Shown piece after piece: positions 9,934 through 19,867 of a stretch of DNA of 64,000 bases; within the stretch, counting starts at the first letter, position 1, and each line of letters opens with the position of its first letter. Location: assembly GCA_947303085.1 (NCBI GenBank), contig CAMYXP010000001.1, positions 620,001 through 684,000 of the forward strand, written 5' to 3'. The notes under the pieces are model-generated. The model saw only the letters and a list, made by a program, of their open reading frames with translations, made no database searches and was not told the DNA's origin. The translations under genes were made by a program, and so were the position numbers. Source of the stretch: an uncultured Bacteroidales bacterium. GTDB lineage: Bacteria > Bacteroidota > Bacteroidia > Bacteroidales > F082.

Positions 9934-11113
9934 AACGTTTGACGTCACCGTCGACCTTGTGGGTAGCAAGAGCGAATCAAACCGCGCCCTGATGATTGGC
10001 TATTACGGCGGCTTCAACCCCCGCATCAAAAACCTTTCAGTATCCGACGACACCGTCTTATTAAAAAATATCCTTGCTTCACTTTCTTATCCATCTTATC
10101 CTCCTTATCCATCTTATCCTAAAATAATAGATTGTTCTAACGTCGGCACCGTCCTGCGTTTTCTCTTGACAGCCTTGGCATTTCGTGACGGCGATTACAT
10201 CCTCACCGGTTCCGACCGCATGCTGCAACGTCCTGTTGGCGACCTCGTTGATGCCTTGCGCGTAATGGGTGCTAACATCGAATACATGGAGCAGGAGGGA
10301 TTCCCACCATTACGCATTCATGGTAAAAATCCTGTGGGGACAGACCGCGTCTATTCACCACAATGCATACACGTTGATATATCCCGCAGTTCGCAATTCG
10401 CCTCGTCGTTGTTATTGGCCAAACCATCGCATTTGCATCTCGACGGCGACCTGTCGTCTCTCCCTTATATCGACATGACCATCGACATCATGTGCCATTT
10501 TTCGGCATATGTTAAACGTGAGGGCCGTGACATCTTTGTGCGACCGTCTGAATATCAAGATGTTGAATATACCGTCGAGTCCGATTGGACCTGCGCCTCG
10601 TATTGGTACGAGATCGTGGCGTTCAGCGAGAATGGCCGCGCGCGTTTGCGTAACCTGCATCTCGATTCAAAACAAGGCGACGCCATTGTCGCAAAATGGT
10701 TCGAACAATTCGGTGTACAATCCGTTCAGGATGGTAACGATATAATCATTGAAAAGAATCATTCGATTTTTTTCAATGATTTATCATTCGATTTCATCAA
10801 CAACCCCGACCTGTACCCGACCATCGCCGCCACCTGTGCCGGATTGAACGTCGAAGGTCATTTCACGGGTCTTCGTAATCTCGTGCATAAGGAGTCAGAT
10901 CGGGTGGCGGCGATGACCATGGAGTTATCCCGTGTAGGGACAGACCGCGTCTGTCCGCCGATTTTCGATTCTCATAACGACCACCGCATCGCCATGGCCC
11001 TCGCGCCTCTGGCAATGAAAATCGGCGCCATTGAAATCAATAACGCCGATGTCGTTTCAAAATCGTATCCAAATTTCTGGGAGGAATTTCAAAAAATTAT
11101 TCCCAGCCGTTAG
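9911..11113 (+). CDS. aroA: 3-phosphoshikimate 1-carboxyvinyltransferase (EPSP synthase), carrying repeat-derived segments
   Basis: VGSKSESNRALMI, NVGTVLRFLLTALA, HKESDRVAAM, NDHRIAMALAPLA. Confidence 0.92.
   Translation: MKIIGANKTFDVTVDLVGSKSESNRALMIGYYGGFNPRIKNLSVSDDTVLLKNILASLSYPSYPPYPSYPKIIDCSNVGTVLRFLLTALAFRDGDYILTGSDRMLQRPVGDLVDALRVMGANIEYMEQEGFPPLRIHGKNPVGTDRVYSPQCIHVDISRSSQFASSLLLAKPSHLHLDGDLSSLPYIDMTIDIMCHFSAYVKREGRDIFVRPSEYQDVEYTVESDWTCASYWYEIVAFSENGRARLRNLHLDSKQGDAIVAKWFEQFGVQSVQDGNDIIIEKNHSIFFNDLSFDFINNPDLYPTIAATCAGLNVEGHFTGLRNLVHKESDRVAAMTMELSRVGTDRVCPPIFDSHNDHRIAMALAPLAMKIGAIEINNADVVSKSYPNFWEEFQKIIPSR
10084..10120 (+). repeat. (CTTATCCNT)n repeat inside aroA, encoding SYPSYPPYPSYP
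   Basis: ttcttatccatcttatcctccttatccatcttatcct; related tracts in intergenic DNA at 45834-45864 and 48926-48963. Confidence 0.85.
10334..10356 (+). repeat. Dispersed repeat, copy 1 in aroA (encodes VGTDRV)
   Basis: gtggggacagaccgcgtctattc; 20/23 identical to the copy at 10934. Confidence 0.85.
10934..10956 (+). repeat. Palindromic dispersed repeat, copy 2 in aroA (encodes VGTDRVCP)
   Basis: gtagGGACAGAC-cgc-GTCTGTCC, a perfect 8-bp inverted repeat with 3-nt loop. Confidence 0.88.
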
Positions 11114-11822
11114 TCAATACATCTACTATATGTATCACCTTAATCGGTAATCCCTGCTTTTTCGCATACGAATCGAGGTGCATCATGCATGCCGCGTCGT
11201 TGGTGATCAGATATTCGGCACCTGAATCGATGGCGTCTTTCAGCTTCTGGTCGGCCAGCGATGCTGAAATCGTCTCGTGCTGCAGCGCGAACATGCCTTT
11301 TCCCATGCCGCAGCAAATCTCAGGATGTTTCAAGTCGACCAACTCCAGTCCGTTGACCTTCTGCAGCAGCTGCCTGCCTTCGTTTTTCAAACCTAATTCC
11401 CTTAACGAGGAACAAGAGTCGAGATATGCCGCCTTATGCGGAAATACAGCTTCGAAATAATCTTTATGTAATTGATTTACAAGGAAATCGGTAATCTCGT
11501 GGATGTTGCCGACAAACTGGTTGCATTTGAGATGGAAACTCGAGTTATGGAAAATCTCTTTGTATCTCGTTTTGATGAATCCCACGCACGACGCGCTGAT
11601 GCCAACTATCGGACGGTTGTTGTTGAGGTCGTTGATGAACTTCTCCGCGAGGTTTCTGGCCTCCTCGACATAGCCGCTGTTGAACGCGAACTTGCCGCAG
11701 CATGTCTGCTCAGGGTTGTATTCCACCTCGACACCAGACGCCTTCAACAGCTTCATGGTGTTCATCGCCGTCATCGGGTAAAACTGGTCGATGACGCAAG
11801 ATACAAAGAGGTCTACTGTCAT
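11097..11822 (-). CDS. (Fe-S)-binding protein, LutA/GlcF-like with two CCG domains
   Basis: SCVIDQFYP, NPEQTCCGKFAFNSGY, SASCVGFIKTRY, YLDSCSSLRELG, EICCGMGKGMFALQH, NDAACMMHLD. Confidence 0.88.
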   Translation of the reverse strand: MTVDLFVSCVIDQFYPMTAMNTMKLLKASGVEVEYNPEQTCCGKFAFNSGYVEEARNLAEKFINDLNNNRPIVGISASCVGFIKTRYKEIFHNSSFHLKCNQFVGNIHEITDFLVNQLHKDYFEAVFPHKAAYLDSCSSLRELGLKNEGRQLLQKVNGLELVDLKHPEICCGMGKGMFALQHETISASLADQKLKDAIDSGAEYLITNDAACMMHLDSYAKKQGLPIKVIHIVDVLTNGWE

Positions 11823-11840
11823 GATTATCAGTGTTTTATG

Positions 11841-13964
11841 TTATTTCAAACCACGTGCCTTCAAATATGGCTCGATGCTCGGCTCTTGACCGCGGAACTT
11901 CTTGTACTGTACCATTCCATCGTCGTTGCCGCATTCCTGCAAGCAGTTGATTCTGAATGACTTGGCAAGCTCTGGGTTGAATAGGTCGCCCGACTCCTTG
12001 AAGTAGTTGAAAGCATCTTTGTCAAGCACCTCGGCCCAGGTGTAGGCGTAGTATCCGGCACTGTAGCCGCCGCTGAAGATGTGGGCGAAGTTGGTGCTGC
12101 GATAGCGTGGGAGTATCTCACGAATCAGTCCGATGGCCTGCATCTGCTCTTTCTCGAAAGTGTCGACGTCTAAGTCGCTGACGTCGGTCAGCTCGTGTAA
12201 TTTCATATCCAAGATTGATGCCGCGATAAGCTCAGTGGTGTTGAATCCTTGGTTGAACAGAGCGCTGTTTTCAAGCTTCTCGATGAGACTGTCGGGCATG
12301 ACTTCGCCAGTCTGGTAGTGCTTGGCATACATGCGAAGCACCTCAGGCTCTCCAGCCCAGTTTTCCATGATTTGCGACGGCAGCTCCACGAAGTCGTGAG
12401 GCACATTGCCGCATGTTCTAGTGTATCTTCCTTTCGAGAAGAAGGCATGCAGCGAGTGTCCGAACTCATGCCACATGGTCTCTGTCTCGTCCCAGTTGAG
12501 CAGGGCAGGGGTGTCGCCCGATGCCGGTGTAAAGTTCATAACCAATTGAATAAGAGCGGGATGCCACACTCCGTTGATGTCGTAGCCGCCATCGCGGAAC
12601 GAGGTGCACCATGCGCCGCTGCTCTTCGACTCGCGAGGATAATAATCCAAATAAAGAAGTCCGAGAACCGAGCCGTCGTAGTCTTTCACCTCAAAGGTCT
12701 CGACACCTTCGTAATATACAGGGATGTCGTTTCTCTTTTCAAAAGTGATGCCGTATAACTTGTTGGCGGCCATGAACATACCGTTGCGGACGTTGTCCAA
12801 AGATAAGTATGGTCTTATGTAATTCTCATCGAAATCGTATTTGTTTTTGCGGACAATCTCCGAATAATACCACCAGTCGGAGCCTTGAATCTCAATAGGT
12901 TCGTCGCGGAGGTCGCAATCTTGGTGAACCAGCTGTCGCATCTCACGTAACTCTTTCATAGCCAATTCATTAGCCGGTTTGAAGATATCGCTGAGGAATT
13001 TGTCGACAGTAGGGGCGTCTTTTGCCATATTGACGGCCAACACATAGTTGGCATAGTTGTCGTAGCCCAAAAGCTGAGCTTTTTTCTGTCTCAATGCCAG
13101 CATTTCCTTGATGATGGCTTTGTTGTCGTACTCGTTGTCGTTGTCGCCGCGGTTATAATACTCTTTGTACATCTTTTCGCGCAACATCGGGTTATTGTCA
13201 AACTGCAGGAACGGGATGAGGCTCGGTTTGCTGAGTGTGAACACCCATTGGCCTTCAAGACCTTCTTTCCGGGCTTGCTCGGCGGCTGCGTCGATGCTCG
13301 ACTGTGGCAGTCCCTCGAGGTCTTTCTCGTGTTTCACGATGAGTTTGAAGTTGCTGTTTTCCTTAAGAAGATTATTGCCGAACTGCAGACTCAAAATCGA
13401 GAGTCGCTCGTTGATATCGCGAAGCTGAGCCTGGTCTTCCTCGTTCAGACCGGCACCTTTGCGGATGAAATCGTTGTAATATTTCTCAACCACTCGGTTT
13501 TGCTGGTCGTCGAGGTTCATCTCGGCGCGGTGGTCGTAAACATATTTAATCTTTTCAAAAAGCACAGGATTCATTGCTATATCGTCGCCGTGAGCCGACA
13601 TAAGTGGCATCACTTCTTCTGCAATTGCTTGCATCTCGTCGCTGTTCATGCATTCCATCATATTGAAAAACACGCCGCCGACCTTGCCGAGCAGCTCGCC
13701 CGATTTGTCGTAAGCCCAGATGGTGTTTTCAAAATTCGGAGCCTCGGTGTTGTTGCAGATAGCTTCGATTTCGGCCTTATGCTGTTTCATTCCTTCGATG
13801 AAGGCTGGCATATAATGTTCGTTTTTAATCTTGTCGAAAGCCGGAGCCTCGAGATATGTGCCATAATCCGAGAAAAATGGATTTTCGTTGCAACTGTCTG
13901 AATTGCAAGAAGTTAAGCCTATGATACTCATTGCAAAAATGATTAATGTGTTTTTAATTTTCAT
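11841..13964 (-). CDS. dcp: M3 family metallopeptidase (peptidyl-dipeptidase Dcp-like), lipoprotein
   Basis: Lipobox GLTSCNSD; zinc site TMWHEFGHSLHAFF; NPFFSDYGTYLEAPAFDKIKNEHYMPAF. Confidence 0.92.
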   Translation of the reverse strand: MKIKNTLIIFAMSIIGLTSCNSDSCNENPFFSDYGTYLEAPAFDKIKNEHYMPAFIEGMKQHKAEIEAICNNTEAPNFENTIWAYDKSGELLGKVGGVFFNMMECMNSDEMQAIAEEVMPLMSAHGDDIAMNPVLFEKIKYVYDHRAEMNLDDQQNRVVEKYYNDFIRKGAGLNEEDQAQLRDINERLSILSLQFGNNLLKENSNFKLIVKHEKDLEGLPQSSIDAAAEQARKEGLEGQWVFTLSKPSLIPFLQFDNNPMLREKMYKEYYNRGDNDNEYDNKAIIKEMLALRQKKAQLLGYDNYANYVLAVNMAKDAPTVDKFLSDIFKPANELAMKELREMRQLVHQDCDLRDEPIEIQGSDWWYYSEIVRKNKYDFDENYIRPYLSLDNVRNGMFMAANKLYGITFEKRNDIPVYYEGVETFEVKDYDGSVLGLLYLDYYPRESKSSGAWCTSFRDGGYDINGVWHPALIQLVMNFTPASGDTPALLNWDETETMWHEFGHSLHAFFSKGRYTRTCGNVPHDFVELPSQIMENWAGEPEVLRMYAKHYQTGEVMPDSLIEKLENSALFNQGFNTTELIAASILDMKLHELTDVSDLDVDTFEKEQMQAIGLIREILPRYRSTNFAHIFSGGYSAGYYAYTWAEVLDKDAFNYFKESGDLFNPELAKSFRINCLQECGNDDGMVQYKKFRGQEPSIEPYLKARGLK

Positions 13965-13989
13965 GATTTAATGATGTTTGTACAAGCTG

Positions 13990-13997
13990 CAAAGATA
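13990..13997 (-). promoter_or_regulatory. -7 box TATCTTTG (minus strand) upstream of the M3 peptidase
   Basis: CAAAGATA on plus strand about 25 nt before the start codon. Confidence 0.45.
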
Positions 13998-14017
13998 CAA
14001 ATATTTTCAAAAAAATC

Positions 14018-14704
14018 TTGCTTTGTATTGATTTTATTGCTATTTTTAGTTTTATGTTTTCTGTCGCGATGAACGCGCAAAGTGATGGCTTTTTCCGTAA
14101 TAGTTTTAATTATAATAACCGTACTGCAGAGATAGATGATAATGATGGAACCGGAATAAATAACTACGGTATAGGTGAGACAGTTCCTCTTGGTGGTGGT
14201 TTTGCTGGCCGCCGGTGCGGGTTATGCTGTTGCGCGACGCAGGCGTTCGAGCAAAAAATTGATATCATTGTTATTGGCCTGTTTGACAGATGCAAGCAAT
14301 GGAGAGGGTAAATGCCTTTATGGTTTGATAATTTTCCCGGATACATATATCCATCCTTCTTCAGATCTAGCCCCGCTTCCCCCAAAAATTAATGATCCAA
14401 ACAGTGCTTTTACTGATAATAACTATACAATAGCGCAGTGGACGGAAATGGAAAAAGCCAAAGCTGTTTTCTTGCCTGCCGCTGGTTGTCGTTGGACTAA
14501 TCCAGATGCAAGTATTATAGCCTATAAATTCAAGATACTAATAATCATTGCTATTATTGGTCTTCTTCGGACGACATATCCCACCCATCTACACATGCAA
14601 AGAATATGCGAATAGGGACTGGTGACTTCGTGTCGAACAGCTATACTCAACGTGTCAGGGGCAACTGTGTCCGTCTTGTTCGTATTGCTACTTCTGCAGA
14701 ATAA
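14018..14704 (+). pseudogene. Degraded secreted-protein remnant with a C-terminal end paralogous to the 601-2658 lipoprotein
   Basis: Broken frames: QSDGFFRNSF...ETVPLGGG, then +1 frame LLAAGAGYAVARRRRSSKK and AVFLPAAGCRW, then another frame YYWSSSDDISHPSTHAKNMRIGTGDFVSNSYTQRVRGNCVRLVRIATSAE*. Confidence 0.75.
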
Positions 14705-14821
14705 TAGTCCGAATTGTTAAAATTTTTTAAGATTTCCTGCATTTAACCGCAATTTGTGTTAAAAATTGTTAAAAACACAAAAAAGTGCGGTGTTGTGGAT
14801 GCTCGGTTCGACAATTAATTG

Positions 14822-14829
14822 TAATTTTG
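14822..14829 (+). promoter_or_regulatory. -7 box TAATTTTG
   Basis: TAnnTTTG match upstream of the 14875 gene. Confidence 0.45.
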
Positions 14830-14874
14830 CGTCGGATTTGAAATTATTGTTTATCGAATAAAAACAAAAATTGT

Positions 14875-15267
14875 ATGAAACATAAAGATCCTATTGCTGA
14901 AGCGAGACGTTACGTGGATAACGCCAAAAAGACATTGAACGAAAACGGTGAGCTTGATATGGAAACCAAACTTTACCAAGATGAAAAATATGTTCGCGCT
15001 GCCGGTAATTACCTGTGGCTTGGCGTTCTTATGGCTCTTGATGCTGTTTTTAAGGTAAGAAAAGACCGTAGGACACGTGTTGATATTAATGCTTATCTTG
15101 AAGCAGTCGGGAAAAGAGACCGTAAATTGCTAAACTATGTCAACACTGGATACGATGTGATGCATCTTACAATGAATTATGACGGAGTGCCGGCTAAAGG
15201 CGTAAGCGATGAAGGTTTCCGTTTGGCTAACGCTATCATCGACCGATGCGAGACAATGTTGTCGTAA
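14875..15267 (+). CDS. Small conserved protein (DUF5618-like)
   Basis: 130-aa alpha-helical ORF with own promoter-like box; family assignment by recall. Confidence 0.55.
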   Translation: MKHKDPIAEARRYVDNAKKTLNENGELDMETKLYQDEKYVRAAGNYLWLGVLMALDAVFKVRKDRRTRVDINAYLEAVGKRDRKLLNYVNTGYDVMHLTMNYDGVPAKGVSDEGFRLANAIIDRCETMLS

Positions 15268-15314
15268 TTGTTTTAAATTGTAATTTTTTTCTTGTTTTTT
15301 AATTTGAAATATGA

Positions 15315-15322
15315 TATATTTG
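15315..15322 (+). promoter_or_regulatory. -7 box TATATTTG upstream of the glycogen operon
   Basis: TAnnTTTG match 35 nt upstream of start. Confidence 0.5.
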
Positions 15323-15356
15323 CAGTTTCATAAATTGGATAAAAATTTTTTGAAAC

Positions 15357-17372
15357 ATGGCATATATCTCTTTTGACAAACGGCAACTGGTGAACCTCGA
15401 ATTCACCATGAGCAAGGAGATTCTGCGCTCGAACCGCTCGGGAGCTTTCTACAACACAACGATAATCGGCTGTAACACAAGGAAATACCACGGTTTGCTG
15501 GTGGTTCCGCAGCCTCAGCTCGACAACAACAACCACGTGCTACTGTCGTCGATCGACGAGACCATCGTGGCAAATAAAGAGGAGTTTCATCTCGGAGTGC
15601 ATGAATATCAGGACGGGACGGTGGCACCGCGCGGACACAAATACTTGCGCGAGTTTACAGCCGAACCGATACCGAAGTTGAGATACCGTGTGGGAAGCTC
15701 GATACTCACCAAAGAGTATATCTTCGAGGAGAAAGAGCCTCGAATCCTCATACGTTATACGCTGGAAGAAGCGGCGCAACCGATAAAGCTGCGTCTGATG
15801 CCGTTCCTCGCGTTCCGTAACGTGCACATGCTCACTCACGAGAACTACGATGCCAACCGCAAATACACTCCGCTGAAAAACGGCGCGGCATGGCAGATGT
15901 ATGCCAACTACGACACTCTGTGCTTCCAGACATCGAAGGCCAACGAATACACCCATTGCCCGCTGTGGTATAAAAACGTGTTTTATATCAGGGAGTTTGA
16001 ACGCGGATACGACGCCGTCGAAGACCTCTATGTGCCTGGCTTCTTTGAGATAGCGATGAAGAAAGGCGACTGCATAGTGGTGTCGGCAGGAGTGGAGGAG
16101 AAGAATCCGGCCATGTTCAAGAAACAGTTTGAAAACCAGATAGAACACCGCATCCCTCGCGACAGCTTCGAACATTGTCTGCAGAACTCGGCGCAACAGT
16201 TTATTATTAAAGGTGAGAAGGGAACACGCATGTTTGCCGGATTCCCTTGGTTTGGCTCATGCAGCCGCGACACCTTCCTCTCGCTGCCGGGAATCTGTTT
16301 GGCAAACAATGACGAGAAGACGTTCAAAGAACTACTGAAATACTTCATCGAGAGGATGCAAGGAGCGTTTTTCCCGCATAAATACTACCAGAAGAGCCTT
16401 TATTACACGGCAGTCGACTCGCCGCTGTGGTTCTTCGTGAACCTTCAGAAATATGAGTCGATGCTGGGCAAAGAGAGAAAAGCGTTATGGCGTGAATATG
16501 GCAACGTGATAACCACCATACTCGACAGCTTCATCAACGGCACCGACTTCAACGTGAAGGCGCAGGATAACGGATTGCTTTACGCAGGTAACGAAAACCT
16601 CGCGTTGACATGGATGAACGTGTTCTGCGACGGTAAGCCATGGACACCGCGAACTGGATTCGCTATCGAGGTTAACGGATTGTGGTACAACGCATTACGT
16701 TATGGCGTGGAGCTTCTGAAAGCTGCCGACAAGAAGAATCCGCATCTGAAGACATGGCAGGAGGTGGCCGACAAGATCGAGAAGTCGTTCTTGCCAGTGT
16801 TTTATGATGAAAAGAACAATATGTTCTACGATTTCGTGAATGAGAAGGAGAAAAACAACATGGTGCGCCCGAACATGCTTCTGGCCGGCTCGCTGCGTTA
16901 CTCGCCACTCGACGACAAGATGAAGAAACGCATCTTGGATATCACACGCTCTGAGCTGCTGACAATCAGAGGGTTGCGTTCTCTGTCACCACGCGACGAG
17001 CATTACAAAGGCGTGACCATCGGCAACCACCGCGAGCGTGAGCAGGCATATCATAACGGAACAGTATTCCCTTGGTTGATAATGTCTTACGTCGATTTGT
17101 GCGTCCGTATTTATGGCAGGACGGCCCTTCCGTATCTCGAGGATTTGTACAACGGCTTCGGGCAGGCTATCTTCGAGAACGGCATCGGCAGCATCTCGGA
17201 GATCTACGACGGCAACCCGCCTCATGAGGCACGTGGCTGCATCTCGCAATCAACGAGCGTGGCGGCGCTGCTGTATCTGAATCATGTGATAAATTACCTG
17301 AAGAACGATGACCCGTTGTATGCGATTCATCATGTCTTTGGTGATAATAATTCAAAAAATACAAAACTATGA
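15357..17372 (+). CDS. Glycogen debranching enzyme (amylo-alpha-1,6-glucosidase family)
   Basis: FYNTTIIGCNTRKYHGLLV, AGFPWFGSCSRDTFLSLPG, ISEIYDGNPPHEARGCISQSTSVAALL. Confidence 0.93.
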   Translation: MAYISFDKRQLVNLEFTMSKEILRSNRSGAFYNTTIIGCNTRKYHGLLVVPQPQLDNNNHVLLSSIDETIVANKEEFHLGVHEYQDGTVAPRGHKYLREFTAEPIPKLRYRVGSSILTKEYIFEEKEPRILIRYTLEEAAQPIKLRLMPFLAFRNVHMLTHENYDANRKYTPLKNGAAWQMYANYDTLCFQTSKANEYTHCPLWYKNVFYIREFERGYDAVEDLYVPGFFEIAMKKGDCIVVSAGVEEKNPAMFKKQFENQIEHRIPRDSFEHCLQNSAQQFIIKGEKGTRMFAGFPWFGSCSRDTFLSLPGICLANNDEKTFKELLKYFIERMQGAFFPHKYYQKSLYYTAVDSPLWFFVNLQKYESMLGKERKALWREYGNVITTILDSFINGTDFNVKAQDNGLLYAGNENLALTWMNVFCDGKPWTPRTGFAIEVNGLWYNALRYGVELLKAADKKNPHLKTWQEVADKIEKSFLPVFYDEKNNMFYDFVNEKEKNNMVRPNMLLAGSLRYSPLDDKMKKRILDITRSELLTIRGLRSLSPRDEHYKGVTIGNHREREQAYHNGTVFPWLIMSYVDLCVRIYGRTALPYLEDLYNGFGQAIFENGIGSISEIYDGNPPHEARGCISQSTSVAALLYLNHVINYLKNDDPLYAIHHVFGDNNSKNTKL

Positions 17373-18664
17373 GAGTCTTGATGTTTGGTTGGGAGTTCCC
17401 GCCTCATATCACGGGCGGTCTCGGCACAGCATGCTTCGGCATGACAAAAGGTCTCGCCAAGAATGGCGTGGAGGTGCTATTTGTGGTGCCTAAGGCGCAT
17501 GGCGACGAGGATCAGACCAGCGTTCGTCTGCTCAATGCCAGCGACGTTACCGTCGACATCGACCATGAGACGGAGCGAAGCTATTGGGATAGAGTGCAAT
17601 ACATGGAGATTGGGTCGAATATCATCCCTTACGTTGGACCAGAGCAGTACGAAATCATGGTGGAGGAGCAGCGCCGTCATGCCACACGAGGATTCCGCAG
17701 CTCGGTGTTCGCGCCACGATATGAGTTCTCGGGCAAATATGGAGCCAACCTCATGGAAGAGGTGGCACGTTATGCCCTGATAGGCTCGTCGCTCGCCACG
17801 AAATACGATTTCGACGTCATCCATGCGCACGACTGGCTGACGTATTCGGCAGGTATAGCTGCGAAAGAGACGACAGGCAAGCCACTAGTGGTACACATGC
17901 ACGCCACTGAGTTCGACCGTTCGGGCGAGAACATCAACACCGATGTCTACGCAATCGAACGTTGCGGCATGGAGGCGGCCGACATCGTTATAACCGTGAG
18001 CGACTGGACTCGTAACATCGTCATCGAGAAATACGGCATCAATCCTGATAAGGTCATCACCGTGCATAATGCGGTGGAGCCAAGCGACAAATCGCTCGAC
18101 GAATACGAGCGCAGCGGCCTGAAAAACAAGGTGGTGACGTTCCTCGGACGTATCACCTACCAGAAAGGCCCGGAATACTTCGTGGAGGCGGCATACAAGA
18201 TTCTGCAGGTCGACCCGAGCATACATTTTGTGATGGCAGGCACTGGCGATTTGCTGCAAAAGATGATAAAACGTGTAGCTCAGCTGAAGATTGGAGCTAA
18301 TTTTCACTTCACCGGCTTCTTGAAAGGCAACGACGTCGACCAGATGTTCGCCATGACAGATGTCTTCGTAATGCCTTCAATATCAGAGCCTTTCGGTATA
18401 GTTCCGCTCGAAGCGATGCGATTGAAGGTGCCGGTTGTCATCTCGAAACAATCAGGCGTTTCGGAGGTTGTGGAGCATGCCTTGAAGGTCGATTTCTGGG
18501 ACATCAACGGACTCGCCGACGCTATCTACGGACTCTGCAAATACAAGGCCGTGAGCGACGTCTTCCGTAAGGAAGGAAAAGAAGAGGTCGATAACCTTAA
18601 ATGGGAATACGCCTCGAAGAAAATTAAGAATGTATATGAATTGGCAATAAACAAAACTAGATAA
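17369..18664 (+). CDS. Glycosyltransferase family 4, glycogen-synthase-like
   Basis: VLMFGWEFPPHITGGLGTACFGMTKGLAKNG, VIHAHDWLTYSAG, PSISEPFGIVPLEAM. Confidence 0.9.
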   Translation: MRVLMFGWEFPPHITGGLGTACFGMTKGLAKNGVEVLFVVPKAHGDEDQTSVRLLNASDVTVDIDHETERSYWDRVQYMEIGSNIIPYVGPEQYEIMVEEQRRHATRGFRSSVFAPRYEFSGKYGANLMEEVARYALIGSSLATKYDFDVIHAHDWLTYSAGIAAKETTGKPLVVHMHATEFDRSGENINTDVYAIERCGMEAADIVITVSDWTRNIVIEKYGINPDKVITVHNAVEPSDKSLDEYERSGLKNKVVTFLGRITYQKGPEYFVEAAYKILQVDPSIHFVMAGTGDLLQKMIKRVAQLKIGANFHFTGFLKGNDVDQMFAMTDVFVMPSISEPFGIVPLEAMRLKVPVVISKQSGVSEVVEHALKVDFWDINGLADAIYGLCKYKAVSDVFRKEGKEEVDNLKWEYASKKIKNVYELAINKTR

Positions 18665-18665
18665 T

Positions 18666-19793
18666 ATGAGGTCATTATGTTTCTATTTCCAAGTGCATCA
18701 GCCATATAGGCTCCGCACGTATCGTTTTTTCGATATCGGAAAGCGTCATTTCTACTATGACGAATATAACAACCGTATTGCGATGCAGCGTGTTGCTGAG
18801 CGTTGCTATCTTCCTATGAATCAATTATTTATGAAGAAGATAGAACAGCTTGGCTCGAAGATGAAGTTCGCCATCTCATTCTCGGGAACGGCTATTGAGC
18901 AGATGGAGGTGTATGCGCCGTATGCTCTCGAAAGCTTCAAAAAACTCGTCGCGACAGGCAATGTGGAGGTACTGGCTGAGACCTACTCGCATTCAGTTTC
19001 CTCGTTGATGAATAAAGATGCTTTCAAGATGGAAGTGGCTGAGCATAAACGACTTATGAAAGAAATCTTCAACGTCAGGACGAAGACTTTCCACAATACT
19101 GAGCTCATTTATTCCAACGAAATAGGTGCCGACGTGGCTGAGATGGGTTTCGATCTGATGCTGACGGAGGGAGCTAAGCATGTGCTTGGTTGGAAGAGTC
19201 CTAACTACTTGTATGTCAACGCGATAAATCCGAAGATGAAGGTGATGCTGCGTAACTGGAAGATGAGCGACGAGATAGCGTTGAAGTTTGGTAACGAGAA
19301 ATTCAACGTTGATGACTTCGTCAACTGGCTCAATTCGATTCCGAAGGAAGAGGAAATTGTGAATATTTTCATTGATTATGAGACATTTGGCGAAGGTAAG
19401 GACGCTTCAACAGGTATCTTCGACTTTATGAATTATCTGCCTGAAGCTGTATTGAAAAATACTGATTTTCAATTTGTTACGCCTCATCATATTGCCGATA
19501 AGCTGCAGCCGACAGGAGTGTTCGACGCACCTATCCCGCTTTCGTGCCGCGACGAGGAACGTGACCTCTCGACATGGATGGGCAACGACATGCAGGACGA
19601 TGCTCTGGCGACCTTGTACGGATGCTTTAAGAAGGTGAAAGCCTCTAAGGATGAGGAACTTATGCGCGACTGGCGAGCTTTGCAGGCCTCGGAAAACTTC
19701 GCCGCCATGTGCACGAAATATCCAAACGGCACCCCATACGACTATTACATTAACTACATGAATATTTTAACTGATTTTATTAACAGAATTTAA
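18666..19793 (+). CDS. Glycoside hydrolase family 57 (alpha-amylase)
   Basis: LCFYFQVHQPYRLRTYRFFDIG, ETYSHSVSS, HNTELIYSNEIG, FIDYETFGE. Confidence 0.93.
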   Translation: MRSLCFYFQVHQPYRLRTYRFFDIGKRHFYYDEYNNRIAMQRVAERCYLPMNQLFMKKIEQLGSKMKFAISFSGTAIEQMEVYAPYALESFKKLVATGNVEVLAETYSHSVSSLMNKDAFKMEVAEHKRLMKEIFNVRTKTFHNTELIYSNEIGADVAEMGFDLMLTEGAKHVLGWKSPNYLYVNAINPKMKVMLRNWKMSDEIALKFGNEKFNVDDFVNWLNSIPKEEEIVNIFIDYETFGEGKDASTGIFDFMNYLPEAVLKNTDFQFVTPHHIADKLQPTGVFDAPIPLSCRDEERDLSTWMGNDMQDDALATLYGCFKKVKASKDEELMRDWRALQASENFAAMCTKYPNGTPYDYYINYMNILTDFINRI

Positions 19794-19809
19794 CATAGTT
19801 TAGAGTTTT

Positions 19810-19855
19810 GAGTTTGGAGTTTGAAGTTGTCTAACTCCAAACTCCGTACTTCAAA
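19810..19855. repeat. Inverted repeat in intergenic AACTC/GAGTT-rich sequence
   Basis: GAGTTTGGAGTT (19810-19821) and AACTCCAAACTC (19833-19844), a perfect 12-bp inverted repeat. Confidence 0.8.
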
Positions 19856-19867
19856 CTTCAAACTTTT

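Noticed and set aside
10084-10120. CTTATCC tract considered as a CRISPR-like array
   Set aside because: Units are 9-18 bp with no unique spacers and no cas genes; a simple degenerate tandem tract.
13248-13901. 217-aa plus-strand ORF
   Set aside because: Antisense to the M3 peptidase gene; no motif.
15540-16196. 218-aa minus-strand ORF
   Set aside because: Antisense to glycogen debranching enzyme.
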